Source: Alphaproteobacteria bacterium UBA2784
GTDB taxonomy: Bacteria > Pseudomonadota > Alphaproteobacteria > Micropepsales > Micropepsaceae
DNA length: 46,176 nucleotides
Direction: 5' to 3'
Assembly: GCA_002352285.1 (NCBI GenBank)
Contig: DEIC01000125.1
Location: 2,704-48,879 of the forward strand
The notes beneath the pieces are model-generated. The model saw only the letters and a list, made by a program, of their open reading frames with translations, ran no database searches and was not told the origin of the DNA. Position numbers and translations under genes: made by a program. Below, one piece after another: positions 24,928-31,932 of the stretch (within the stretch, counting starts at the first letter, position 1; every line of letters begins with the position of its first letter).

Positions 24928-25545
24928 ATGACCACTTTGCGCGATGTCCGCCTTGATGATGATGAGCCCGATGAGGAGAAGAAGGCGCCCGAGGCTTCTG
25001 CGCCTGCCGCCATTCCGCAGGCGCTGTTCAAGGCGCGCACCGTCCTGATCTTTGGTGAGATCAATCAGCGGCTGGCCGAGCGCGTGACCGCCACGCTGCT
25101 TGCCCTTGCCGCCGAGAATGACGAGCCGATCAAGCTCTATGTCAACTCACCGGGCGGGCATGTGGAGTCGGGCGATACGATCCACGACATGCTCACCTTC
25201 ATCAAACCAAAGGTCTTTGTGATCGGCACGGGCTGGGTCGCAAGTGCGGGCGCGCACATTTTCCTTGGCGTGCCCAAAGAGCGCCGCCTGTGTCTGCCCA
25301 ACACGCGCTTCATGCTGCATCAACCTGCGGGCGGCGTGCGCGGTCAGGCCTCCGACATCTCGATCGAGGCCGAAGAGATCATCAAGATGCGGGCGCGCAT
25401 CAATCGCGTCATTGCGCGCGAGACGGGCCAGACGATTGAGCGCGTCAATGAGGATACCGAGCGCAATTTCTGGATGTCGGTAGAAGACGCCAAGGCCTAT
25501 GGCCTTGTCGGCAAGATCATCACGCGCGCGTCGGACATTGGCTGA
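24928..25545 (+). CDS. ClpP-family protease subunit with Asn in place of the catalytic Asp
   Basis: A 205-residue S14-family protein. Ser106 (in GWVASAGAH) and His131 (in FMLHQP) are in place, with the 25-residue spacing of E. coli ClpP. Forty-nine residues later, exactly where E. coli has its catalytic Asp (TERD), this protein has Asn180 (TERN). The N-terminal part is acidic and Ala-rich, without an obvious processed propeptide. No clpX or ATPase gene is adjacent. It is more likely a second, specialised ClpP than the housekeeping subunit. Activity may be altered or depend on a partner ring. The GH13 gene starts 3 bases after the stop. Confidence 0.88.
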   Translation: MTTLRDVRLDDDEPDEEKKAPEASAPAAIPQALFKARTVLIFGEINQRLAERVTATLLALAAENDEPIKLYVNSPGGHVESGDTIHDMLTFIKPKVFVIGTGWVASAGAHIFLGVPKERRLCLPNTRFMLHQPAGGVRGQASDISIEAEEIIKMRARINRVIARETGQTIERVNEDTERNFWMSVEDAKAYGLVGKIITRASDIG

Positions 25546-25548
25546 GCG

Positions 25549-27156
25549 ATGAGCGGCGCGGGCGAATGGTGGCGCGGCGCCGTCATCTATCAGATCTATC
25601 CGCGCAGTTTCTGCGACTCCAATGGCGACGGGATTGGCGACATCCCTGGCGTTGAGGGCAAGCTCGACTACATCAAGGCGCTGGGCGTCGATGCGGTGTG
25701 GCTGTCGCCGGTGCATCCCTCCCCCAATCGCGACTTTGGCTATGATGTTGCCGACTTCAACGGCGTGTCAGACGAGTTTGGCGGCATGGATGCGTTCCGC
25801 CGATTTGTCGATGCAGCGCATGCGCGAAACATCCGCGTCATCCTCGATGAGGTGTTGAGCCACACATCCGATCAGCATCCGTGGTTTGCCGAGAGTTTGA
25901 GGGACCGCACCAATCCCAAGGCTGACTGGTATGTGTGGGCTGATCCCAAGCCGGATGGCACGCCGCCCAACAACTGGCTCAGCGTGTTTGGCGGCCCGGC
26001 GTGGTCTTATCATCCGGCGCGGCGGCAATACTACTTCCACAAATTCCTGAAGCAGCAGCCGAAGCTCAATCTCCGCAATCCGGCGGCGCGCAAGGCGGCA
26101 ATGGATGTGCTGCGTTTCTGGCTGGACTTTGGCGTGGACGGCTTCCGGCTGGATGTGGCGAACAGCTTCTTTCACGATGCCCAGTTGCGGGACAATTCAT
26201 ACGTGCCGATGGACAAGCGCACGGCGCATCACTGGAGCCATGCCTCTCATCTGCAATTGCACGACCGCGACGCCAATCTGCCAGAAAACCGTGAGGTGCT
26301 GGACGAGATCCGCGCGCTGGTGGATGGCTACAAGGACCGCTTCGTCTTCGGTGAGTTTTCGGAGGCGCCGGAACTGATCGGCCACTTTGCTGGCGCCGGG
26401 CACGGACTGCATTCCGGCTATACGTTCACGTTCATTGATGACCGCACGTTTGCACCGCAACTCTTTTCCGACCACTTTGCGTTCCTCGATCAGCAGGCTG
26501 GTCTTTGGCCCTGCGTCACGTTTTCCAACCATGATGTGCGGCGCACGGTGAGCCGTTGGCGGCAGACCGGCAATCCGCAATTCGCCAAGCTCGCGCTGGC
26601 ACTTCTGATGAGCCTGAAGGGCACGGTGCTTCTCTATCAGGGCGAGGAATTGGGATTGCCGGATGGCGAGATCGGACGGGGCGATGTGCGCGACCCGGTT
26701 GGCGAACTCTATTACCCCTATTCGAAGGGCCGCGATCCGTGCCGCACGCCCATGCCGTGGCAGCCAGATGCGCCACATCTGGGATTTACCACGGGCAAGC
26801 CCTGGCTGCCGGTTTCGCCTACCCATGCGGGGCTGACAGCACTGGCGCAATCGCGCGACGAACGCTCGATCCTTTCGTTCGCGCGGCGCTTCATCCGCGA
26901 GCGCAGGGCCATTCCGGCGCTTGTGACGGGCGGGCAAGAGACCGTTCTGGCGGATGATGGCGTCTTTGCCTTCAGGCGCACACATGCGCATGGGCAGGTG
27001 TTGTGCGTGTTCAATCACACACCTGCGCAACAAAGGCGGACGATTTCCATCCCCGCGGGTGCGCGTGCGCTTGGATTTGGCCCGGCAGGCGGCACTTTTG
27101 ACACCGGCAGCGTTTTGCTTGAGCCCTTTGGCGGGCTTATGCTGGCGCATTCCTGA
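25549..27156 (+). CDS. alpha-glucosidase, GH13 family
   Basis: A 535-residue glycoside hydrolase. The (beta/alpha)8 barrel begins with WWRGAVIYQIYPRSFCDSNG. The nucleophile is Asp202 in GFRLDVAN, the acid/base Glu269 in VFGEFSE, and the stabilising Asp329 in SNHDVRR. The layout matches oligo-1,6-glucosidase and alpha-glucosidase members acting on malto- or isomalto-oligosaccharides or sucrose. There is no signal peptide, so it acts in the cytoplasm. It starts 3 bases after clpP, so the two are probably co-transcribed. No sugar transporter or regulator is adjacent. Confidence 0.93.
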   Translation: MSGAGEWWRGAVIYQIYPRSFCDSNGDGIGDIPGVEGKLDYIKALGVDAVWLSPVHPSPNRDFGYDVADFNGVSDEFGGMDAFRRFVDAAHARNIRVILDEVLSHTSDQHPWFAESLRDRTNPKADWYVWADPKPDGTPPNNWLSVFGGPAWSYHPARRQYYFHKFLKQQPKLNLRNPAARKAAMDVLRFWLDFGVDGFRLDVANSFFHDAQLRDNSYVPMDKRTAHHWSHASHLQLHDRDANLPENREVLDEIRALVDGYKDRFVFGEFSEAPELIGHFAGAGHGLHSGYTFTFIDDRTFAPQLFSDHFAFLDQQAGLWPCVTFSNHDVRRTVSRWRQTGNPQFAKLALALLMSLKGTVLLYQGEELGLPDGEIGRGDVRDPVGELYYPYSKGRDPCRTPMPWQPDAPHLGFTTGKPWLPVSPTHAGLTALAQSRDERSILSFARRFIRERRAIPALVTGGQETVLADDGVFAFRRTHAHGQVLCVFNHTPAQQRRTISIPAGARALGFGPAGGTFDTGSVLLEPFGGLMLAHS

Positions 27157-27176
27157 AGCGATGAAAGTTTTTTGCG

Positions 27177-27944
27177 ATGTCCAAACTCGTCAATGTTGAC
27201 CGTCCGCAGACCAGCCTGATCCGGCTGACGCTGAACAATCCGCGCAAGCGCAATGCGCTTGATGCGGACATGCGCAATGAATTGATTACCGAGTTCCGGT
27301 CGGCCATTGCGGACGAGCAGGCGCGCGCCATCATTCTGACGGGGGCGGGGGCGACATTCTGTGCGGGCGGCGACATCGCGTCGATGGGTACGCTGGACGA
27401 GCATGGCGGCATGCGGCGCATGACGCTGAACCACGAGCTGGTGCGCATCCTCTATCACTGCCAGAAGCCGGTCATCTGTGCGCTGGAGGGTGCAGCGATG
27501 GGCGCGGGTGCGGGGCTGGCCCTTCTTTGCGACATCATCGTTGCGGGCGAGAACGCCCATATCGGCTTTCCGTTTTTCAAACTGGGGCTGGTGCCTGACT
27601 ATGGTTTGCTGCACACGTTGCCGCTGCGCGTTGGAATTGCGCAGGCGCGGATGCTGCTGCTGCGTTCCGATGCGGTGAACGCCAAGCGGGCCAAAGAGCT
27701 GGGGCTGGTTGATTTCGTCTATCCGGATTTCCGGGTGCAGGATGAGGCCGCCATGCTGGCGCTCGAGATGGGCGCGCAGCCGCGTTTCGCCTTTGGCATG
27801 GCAAAAAACGTGCTGGGCCTTTTTCCCATGGCGTTCGATCAGGCGCTGGCGGTGGAGCGTACCGCGCAGGTGGGCTGCTTCCTTTCCAACGATCACGACG
27901 AGGGCGTGGCTGCCTATCGCGAGCAGCGCAAGGCAGAGTTTTAG
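27177..27944 (+). CDS. enoyl-CoA hydratase/isomerase family protein
   Basis: A 255-residue crotonase-fold protein. LTLNNPRKRNALDADMRNEL and the oxyanion-hole segment CAGGDIASMG are standard. The core EGAAMGAGAGLALLCDIIVA lacks Glu at the first catalytic position, and FPFFKLGLVPDYG suggests an isomerase or another CoA-substrate reaction rather than classical hydration. It follows the GH13 gene by 20 bases and overlaps the convergent scaffold-protein gene by 4 bases. Confidence 0.88.
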   Translation: MSKLVNVDRPQTSLIRLTLNNPRKRNALDADMRNELITEFRSAIADEQARAIILTGAGATFCAGGDIASMGTLDEHGGMRRMTLNHELVRILYHCQKPVICALEGAAMGAGAGLALLCDIIVAGENAHIGFPFFKLGLVPDYGLLHTLPLRVGIAQARMLLLRSDAVNAKRAKELGLVDFVYPDFRVQDEAAMLALEMGAQPRFAFGMAKNVLGLFPMAFDQALAVERTAQVGCFLSNDHDEGVAAYREQRKAEF

Positions 27945-28360
27945 GCGCTGTCAAACGCCGTGAGCAGTGCATCGAAGGGCAGCAAGACGCAGTGATGCCG
28001 GTTGCGGTGCTCAACCACACCGCTGAAGACGGCAAAGGGCTTCGCACCGGTCCCGTCTGGCGGATTGCCCAGCAGCATTTGCGCCACATCGTCTTTCATT
28101 GCGGCGATCTCATCCCGGGTGTGGCCTTCACCCTCGCGCGCCAGAAGTTCGGCGGAAGCCTGCACCAGGATGCAGGCGTGGCACTCGAAGCCCAGGCGGG
28201 CCGCACGGCCTGAAGCATCCCGCACCAGGTCAAAGGTCAACTCATCGCCGCACAGCGGATTGGCAGCGCGGCCATGCGCACATTGGCAAACCAACCGGCC
28301 GCGCAAGCCCGAGGCGGCGGCGAGGCGCAGCAATTCCTTCTGGTAAAGCGGGTCAGTCAT
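27941..28360 (-). CDS. SufU/IscU-like iron-sulfur cluster scaffold protein
   Basis: A 139-residue scaffold of the NifU-N/SufU fold. Three Cys positions typical of cluster or zinc binding are visible: NPLCGDELTFD, the second-Cys region FECHACILVQASAELL, and NRHHCVLLPFDAL near the C-terminus. The likely start is the ATG at 28360 (MTDPLYQKEL); an ATG at 28372 adds four residues. No cysteine desulfurase or suf gene is adjacent, so its partner is encoded elsewhere. It is convergent with the enoyl-CoA hydratase-family gene. Confidence 0.82.
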   Translation of the reverse strand: MTDPLYQKELLRLAAASGLRGRLVCQCAHGRAANPLCGDELTFDLVRDASGRAARLGFECHACILVQASAELLAREGEGHTRDEIAAMKDDVAQMLLGNPPDGTGAKPFAVFSGVVEHRNRHHCVLLPFDALLTAFDSA

Positions 28361-28471
28361 GGCGGTTGTCATGCGCCACCGCCATGGCCGACGCAAGGCA
28401 GTTTGCCTCAATTCTGCGTGCTGCGTCACGGCGCCCATAGACAAGCAGCGGCAAAAGCTGTTGATCGGGGC

Positions 28472-29422
28472 ATGGCCATTGACGACGAAACTGCGGCGGC
28501 GGCACAAGCGGCTGCACAGACAGCACACCATGCGCGGCGCATGGTCGTGCTGGGCATGCTGTGCATGGCGGCGTCGGCTGTGCTGTTTACGGCGGGTAAT
28601 GCCATCATCCGCTATCTCGCGCCCACCATTCCCCCGGTTGAGACGGTTTTCTTCCGCAGTGCGTTTTCGCTGGTGCTCCTTTTGCCCTTTGTGATGCGCG
28701 CCGGGTTTTCATCGCTGAAGACGAAACGCCCCGGCCTGCATTTCTGGCGCGGCGCGCTGCAGGTGACGTCGATGCTGGCATTCTTTCAGGGGCTGGCGAC
28801 GACGCCGCTGGTGGAGGCAAACGCGATCGAGTTCACTTCGCCCATCTTCGCGACGGTCTTTGCCGTCATGTTCATGGGCGAGAAAATCCACATTCGCCGC
28901 ATTGCAGCCCTTCTCATCGGCTTTGCCGGTGCGATGATCGCGCTGCGCCCGGGCCTGAAAGAGATCGGCATCGGCCAGATCTACATGCTGCTTGCCTCGA
29001 TCATCTGGGCGGGCGCGCTGTTGCTGATCCGTGAACTGGGCAAGACCGAAACGGCGCTGACGCAATCTGTCTATATGGGGCTATTGATGACGCCCGTGTC
29101 AGCGGTGTTGTGCGCGTTTGTCTGGGTAACGCCCAGCTGGTTCGAACTGGCGCTGCTTTTGACGGTTGGCGCAACGGCGACGCTGGGGCAGCTTCTTTAT
29201 GCGCAGGCGTTCCGCTGGGCAGAAATGGGCGCCGTGCTGCCGCTCGATTTCTCAAAACTTTTCTGGTCCGCCCTCATTGGCTGGATGGTATTTGCCGACA
29301 TTCCCGACCTCTACACGGTCATAGGCGCGGCGATCATCTTTGGGGCGGGGGCCTATATCACCTTGCGCGAGGCCCGTTTGTCGCGCCGCCCGCCGCCAAC
29401 AGAGCCGCTCGAGCCCAGCTAG
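28472..29422 (+). CDS. DMT-superfamily (EamA) transporter
   Basis: A 316-residue membrane protein with about ten helices in two EamA repeats. VFFRSAFSLVLLLPF, FWRGALQVTSMLAFFQGL and FTSPIFATVFAVMFMGEKI belong to the first repeat; GATATLGQLLYAQAFRWAEMG and LDFSKLFWSALIGW to the second. Such proteins export amino acids or other small metabolites; the substrate cannot be read from the sequence. The ATG at 28472 follows a GGGG stretch; upstream open frame overlaps the divergent scaffold-protein gene and is not coding. Confidence 0.88.
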   Translation: MAIDDETAAAAQAAAQTAHHARRMVVLGMLCMAASAVLFTAGNAIIRYLAPTIPPVETVFFRSAFSLVLLLPFVMRAGFSSLKTKRPGLHFWRGALQVTSMLAFFQGLATTPLVEANAIEFTSPIFATVFAVMFMGEKIHIRRIAALLIGFAGAMIALRPGLKEIGIGQIYMLLASIIWAGALLLIRELGKTETALTQSVYMGLLMTPVSAVLCAFVWVTPSWFELALLLTVGATATLGQLLYAQAFRWAEMGAVLPLDFSKLFWSALIGWMVFADIPDLYTVIGAAIIFGAGAYITLREARLSRRPPPTEPLEPS

Positions 29423-29437
29423 ACGCGCCAAGCCAGA

Positions 29438-29519
29438 TTGGCAAAGGTTAACGCTGCGGATGCAATATTCTTGCAGACTGAAGGGGTATCTTTCCCTTGC
29501 CGGGATTTCTGTTAACCTT
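29438..29519 (+). promoter_or_regulatory. dyad-rich leader/promoter region of the cold-shock gene
   Basis: AAGGTTAAC (29444-29452) and GTTAACCTT (29511-29519) form a perfect 9-bp inverted repeat 58 bases apart. Between them are hairpins TGCAA/TTGCA (29461-29465/29471-29475) and AAGGG/CCCTT (29481-29485/29494-29498). If transcribed whole, this could fold as a closed multi-branch leader. A possible promoter, TTGGCA (29438-29443), 17 bases, TGCAAT (29461-29466), would start transcription near 29473 and leave the left arm out, in which case the GTTAAC copies could be operator half-sites. Confidence 0.5.
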
Positions 29520-29551
29520 GTTCATGGGGAATGGATCGAAGGACTACGGGG

Positions 29552-30115
29552 ATGGCCAGCGAGGCTTATCGCGCGCCAGAGGGCGGGGGCGAATCTGTCA
29601 CCGTTGCAGGTACGCTGAAGTGGTTTGACCCGGTCAAAGGATACGGGTTCATCGCAGCCAATGACGGTTCAGGCGATATCCTGATCCATCAAAGCGTGCT
29701 GCGTCAGGAGGGGCACCGCCAGTTGCAGGAGGGTGCGCGCATCACCTGTGAAGCGGTGAAGCGGCCCAAGGGCATGCAGGCGACCCGCATCATCAGCATC
29801 GCCGAACCCGAAGCGCCCGCCGGGCGGACGTTCACACTTGCCGCTACACCGCGCGTTCAGCCGCCGCCGCCAGCCAATGTTCATGCGAACATGGTCGATG
29901 CCACCATCAAGTGGTTCAACCGCGCCAAGGGTTTCGGATTTGCCACGCGCGGCGAAAACACGCCCGACCTCTTCCTGCATATGGAAACGCTGCGGGCTGC
30001 GGGCATCCGCGAGGTGCGCGATGGCCAGAAGGTGCGCGTGCGCCTTGCCGACGGACCCAAGGGGCAAATGGTTGCCGAGATCGCTCTCGCGCCCGATCAG
30101 GGCGACAGCGCGTAA
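29552..30115 (+). CDS. protein with two cold-shock domains
   Basis: A 187-residue protein with two cold-shock domains, at about residues 17-84 (GTLKWFDPVKGYGFIAAN, DILIHQSVL) and 115-178 (ATIKWFNRAKGFGFATR, DLFLHMETL), joined by a Pro-rich linker. Both keep the aromatic RNP1 (KGYGFI, KGFGFA) and RNP2-like parts that bind single-stranded nucleic acid. Double-domain proteins of this kind (Caulobacter CspC/CspD type) are an alphaproteobacterial feature, often linked to stationary phase. AAGGA about 8 bases before the ATG at 29552 favours it over the ATG at 29531. The 3' end overlaps convergent thiY by 19 bases. Confidence 0.92.
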   Translation: MASEAYRAPEGGGESVTVAGTLKWFDPVKGYGFIAANDGSGDILIHQSVLRQEGHRQLQEGARITCEAVKRPKGMQATRIISIAEPEAPAGRTFTLAATPRVQPPPPANVHANMVDATIKWFNRAKGFGFATRGENTPDLFLHMETLRAAGIREVRDGQKVRVRLADGPKGQMVAEIALAPDQGDSA

Positions 30116-31029
30116 CTCTCAACCGCCTTGACTTCGCCAATGAGGCCGCGCGCCATCAGGAACGCGGCAAAGGCGTCGTACCGCGCGATATCCAGTGCGC
30201 GCGGGTCATCTGCAAACAATTGCCACGTGTCACCAAAAGCGCGGTTGTTGAGTTCGTCATCAAGCTTGGGCCAGGTGGCAAGAACGCGCTGCCAGGCGGC
30301 TTCAGGATCGGCTTTCAAGGTAGCTGTTGCCTCTGTCAGCGCGGTCATGAAGGCGCCAACCCATGCCTCGTTCGCGCGCGCGGCATGCGTGATGAAGACC
30401 AGCTCGTCATAGGCGGGCACATCCTCCTGCTCCACATAGAAGGGGCGAGCCGTGCGGCCGCGCATCGCGAGCACATTCATTTCAAAGTTCCGGTAAGCGC
30501 CGATCACGGCATCGACCTGACCCGCCATCAGGGACGGGGCGAGCGAGAAATTGACATTCACCAGCGTGACGTCAGAAAGCTGCAAGCCGTGCTTTTCAAG
30601 CATCGCGCCCAGAAGTGCCTCTTCGAAGCCGCCGACCGAGTATCCGATCTTGCGGCCCTTCAGGTCGGCGATGGTCTCTACCGGGCCATCGCCCAGCGCG
30701 AGCAGGATATTGAGCGGCTGGCCGATCAGCGTGCCCACACGCATAACCGGCAATCCCTGATCCACCTGCATGTGCAGATTGGGTTGATAGGTGATGGCAA
30801 GGTCCATGACGCCTGCGGCGACAAGTTTGGGCGGATCATTCGGATCGGCAGGTTCGATGATCGAGACATCAAGACCGTGCCGGGCAAAGTTGCCGTCAAC
30901 CAGCGCGACCAGAATCGACGCGTGATCGGGATTGAGGAACCAGTCAAGCGCGAGCGTGACCTTTTGCGCCAGCGCCTGCGGCGTCATCATCAATCCGAAC
31001 GCCAGCGACAGAACAAGCTTACGCATCAT
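30097..31029 (-). CDS. thiY: NMT1/THI5-like pyrimidine ABC transporter substrate-binding protein
   Basis: A 310-residue periplasmic protein with a signal peptide (cleavage after about residue 22). LDWFLNPDHASILVAL near the mature N-terminus and KIGYSVGGFEEALLGAML are hallmarks of ThiY proteins, which bind thiamine pyrimidine precursors such as HMP or formylaminopyrimidine. Its ATG at 31029 overlaps the thiX stop (ATGA); an in-frame ATG at 31026 would be one residue shorter. The upstream riboswitch supports a thiamine role. The frame is open further upstream, antisense-like within thiX, and is not coding there. Confidence 0.88.
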   Translation of the reverse strand: MMRKLVLSLAFGLMMTPQALAQKVTLALDWFLNPDHASILVALVDGNFARHGLDVSIIEPADPNDPPKLVAAGVMDLAITYQPNLHMQVDQGLPVMRVGTLIGQPLNILLALGDGPVETIADLKGRKIGYSVGGFEEALLGAMLEKHGLQLSDVTLVNVNFSLAPSLMAGQVDAVIGAYRNFEMNVLAMRGRTARPFYVEQEDVPAYDELVFITHAARANEAWVGAFMTALTEATATLKADPEAAWQRVLATWPKLDDELNNRAFGDTWQLFADDPRALDIARYDAFAAFLMARGLIGEVKAVESYALSP

Positions 31030-31799
31030 CGCACAACATCTCCCGCATAGGCCCAGCGCGTGAGACGGCGCATGAGCATGTCGATTGTGAAGTAGAGCGC
31101 CACCGCCATCAGGGCGAGGACGAAAAGGCAGGCAAACATCAGGGCGGTGTTCACGCGGGCATTCGCCTGCATCATCGCATAGCCAAGCCCCTCGCTGGCG
31201 CCGACCCATTCCCCCAGCACAGCACCGATAGGTGCAATCGCCGCCGCCACGCGCAGACCATCGCCAAAGGCGGGCAGGGCGGCCGGCAAGCGTACATGGA
31301 CAAGGCGGCGCATTGTTGCACCGGGCACGCCCGCCGCCATCATGCGCGACAATTCATCAAGCGCGGGATCAAGGCGGCGCAGGCCCTGCAGCAGCGTTGC
31401 CGAAACCGGAAAGAAGATGATGAGGGCCGCCATTGCGACCTTCGACGCCATGCCATAGCCAAGCCACAGCACCAGTATGGGCGCGATGGCGAAAACGGGT
31501 ATGGCCTGACTGGCAACGAGCAACGGAAGCAATTCGCGCGCGGTGCGCCGCGAGCTTGCCATGATGATCGCCGCCGCAGCTCCGGCAGTCACACCGATCA
31601 GCATGCCGAGCGCGATTTCGGTCAGCGTTACGCCCGCATGGCCCGCGATTTCTGCCCAGTCTGCGGCAAGCGCGCGCCAGACTTTGGCAGGCTCGGGCAG
31701 AATGAAGTCCGGCACGCCGGTCAGCAGCACAATCATTTCCCAGACCGCCAGAATGACGGTGAGCGAGATGGCAATGCGGGCAAGGTTGCGGAGCGGCAC
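31026..31799 (-). CDS. thiX: thiamine-precursor ABC transporter permease
   Basis: A 257-residue permease with about six helices. The core has VTAGAAAAIIMASSRRTARELLPLLVASQAIPVFAIAPILVLW and the coupling loop reads MMAAGVPGATMRRLVHVRLP. This fits the SsuC/TauC-like permeases, here ThiX. The GTG start at 31799 is preceded by AGGGA, which lies inside the 3' end of the TPP riboswitch. No ThiZ ATPase gene is next to thiX or thiY in this window. Confidence 0.86.
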   Translation of the reverse strand: MPLRNLARIAISLTVILAVWEMIVLLTGVPDFILPEPAKVWRALAADWAEIAGHAGVTLTEIALGMLIGVTAGAAAAIIMASSRRTARELLPLLVASQAIPVFAIAPILVLWLGYGMASKVAMAALIIFFPVSATLLQGLRRLDPALDELSRMMAAGVPGATMRRLVHVRLPAALPAFGDGLRVAAAIAPIGAVLGEWVGASEGLGYAMMQANARVNTALMFACLFVLALMAVALYFTIDMLMRRLTRWAYAGDVVR

Positions 31800-31804
31800 G
31801 ATGC

Positions 31805-31894
31805 ATCCCTACGCCGGCATGATCCGGATCAGGTGGATGGGGTCGTTCCTGGCGGAAACCTCTCAGCCGCGCATTCAGCGGCTCCCCCTGCGAT
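31805..31894 (-). ncRNA. TPP riboswitch (THI element)
   Basis: Reading the minus strand, the conserved TPP aptamer parts occur in order: GGGGGAGC near 31881-31889, CTGAGA at 31866-31861, ACCTGATCCGGATC at 31834-31821 and ATGCCGGCGTAGGGA at 31820-31806. It is the leader of thiX-thiY. The AGGGA at its end is also the Shine-Dalgarno of the thiX GTG (7-base spacing), so TPP binding should block ribosome access directly. No separate terminator stem is obvious. Confidence 0.93.
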
Positions 31895-31900
31895 GGCGCA

Positions 31901-31928
31901 TATCTAGACCGGAATCGGCAGGACGCAA
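31901..31928 (-). promoter_or_regulatory. putative promoter of the riboswitch-thiXY transcript
   Basis: On the minus strand TTGCGT (31928-31923) and TAGATA (31906-31901) are separated by 16 bases. Transcription would begin near 31894, at the 5' edge of the TPP aptamer. It lies entirely between the upstream gene's stop (31933) and the riboswitch. Confidence 0.45.
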
Positions 31929-31932
31929 AGAC

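Noticed and set aside
29911..31050. A 379-codon plus-strand open frame over thiY
   Set aside because: thiY on the minus strand has a signal peptide, family motifs and a riboswitch-led operon; the plus-strand frame has none.
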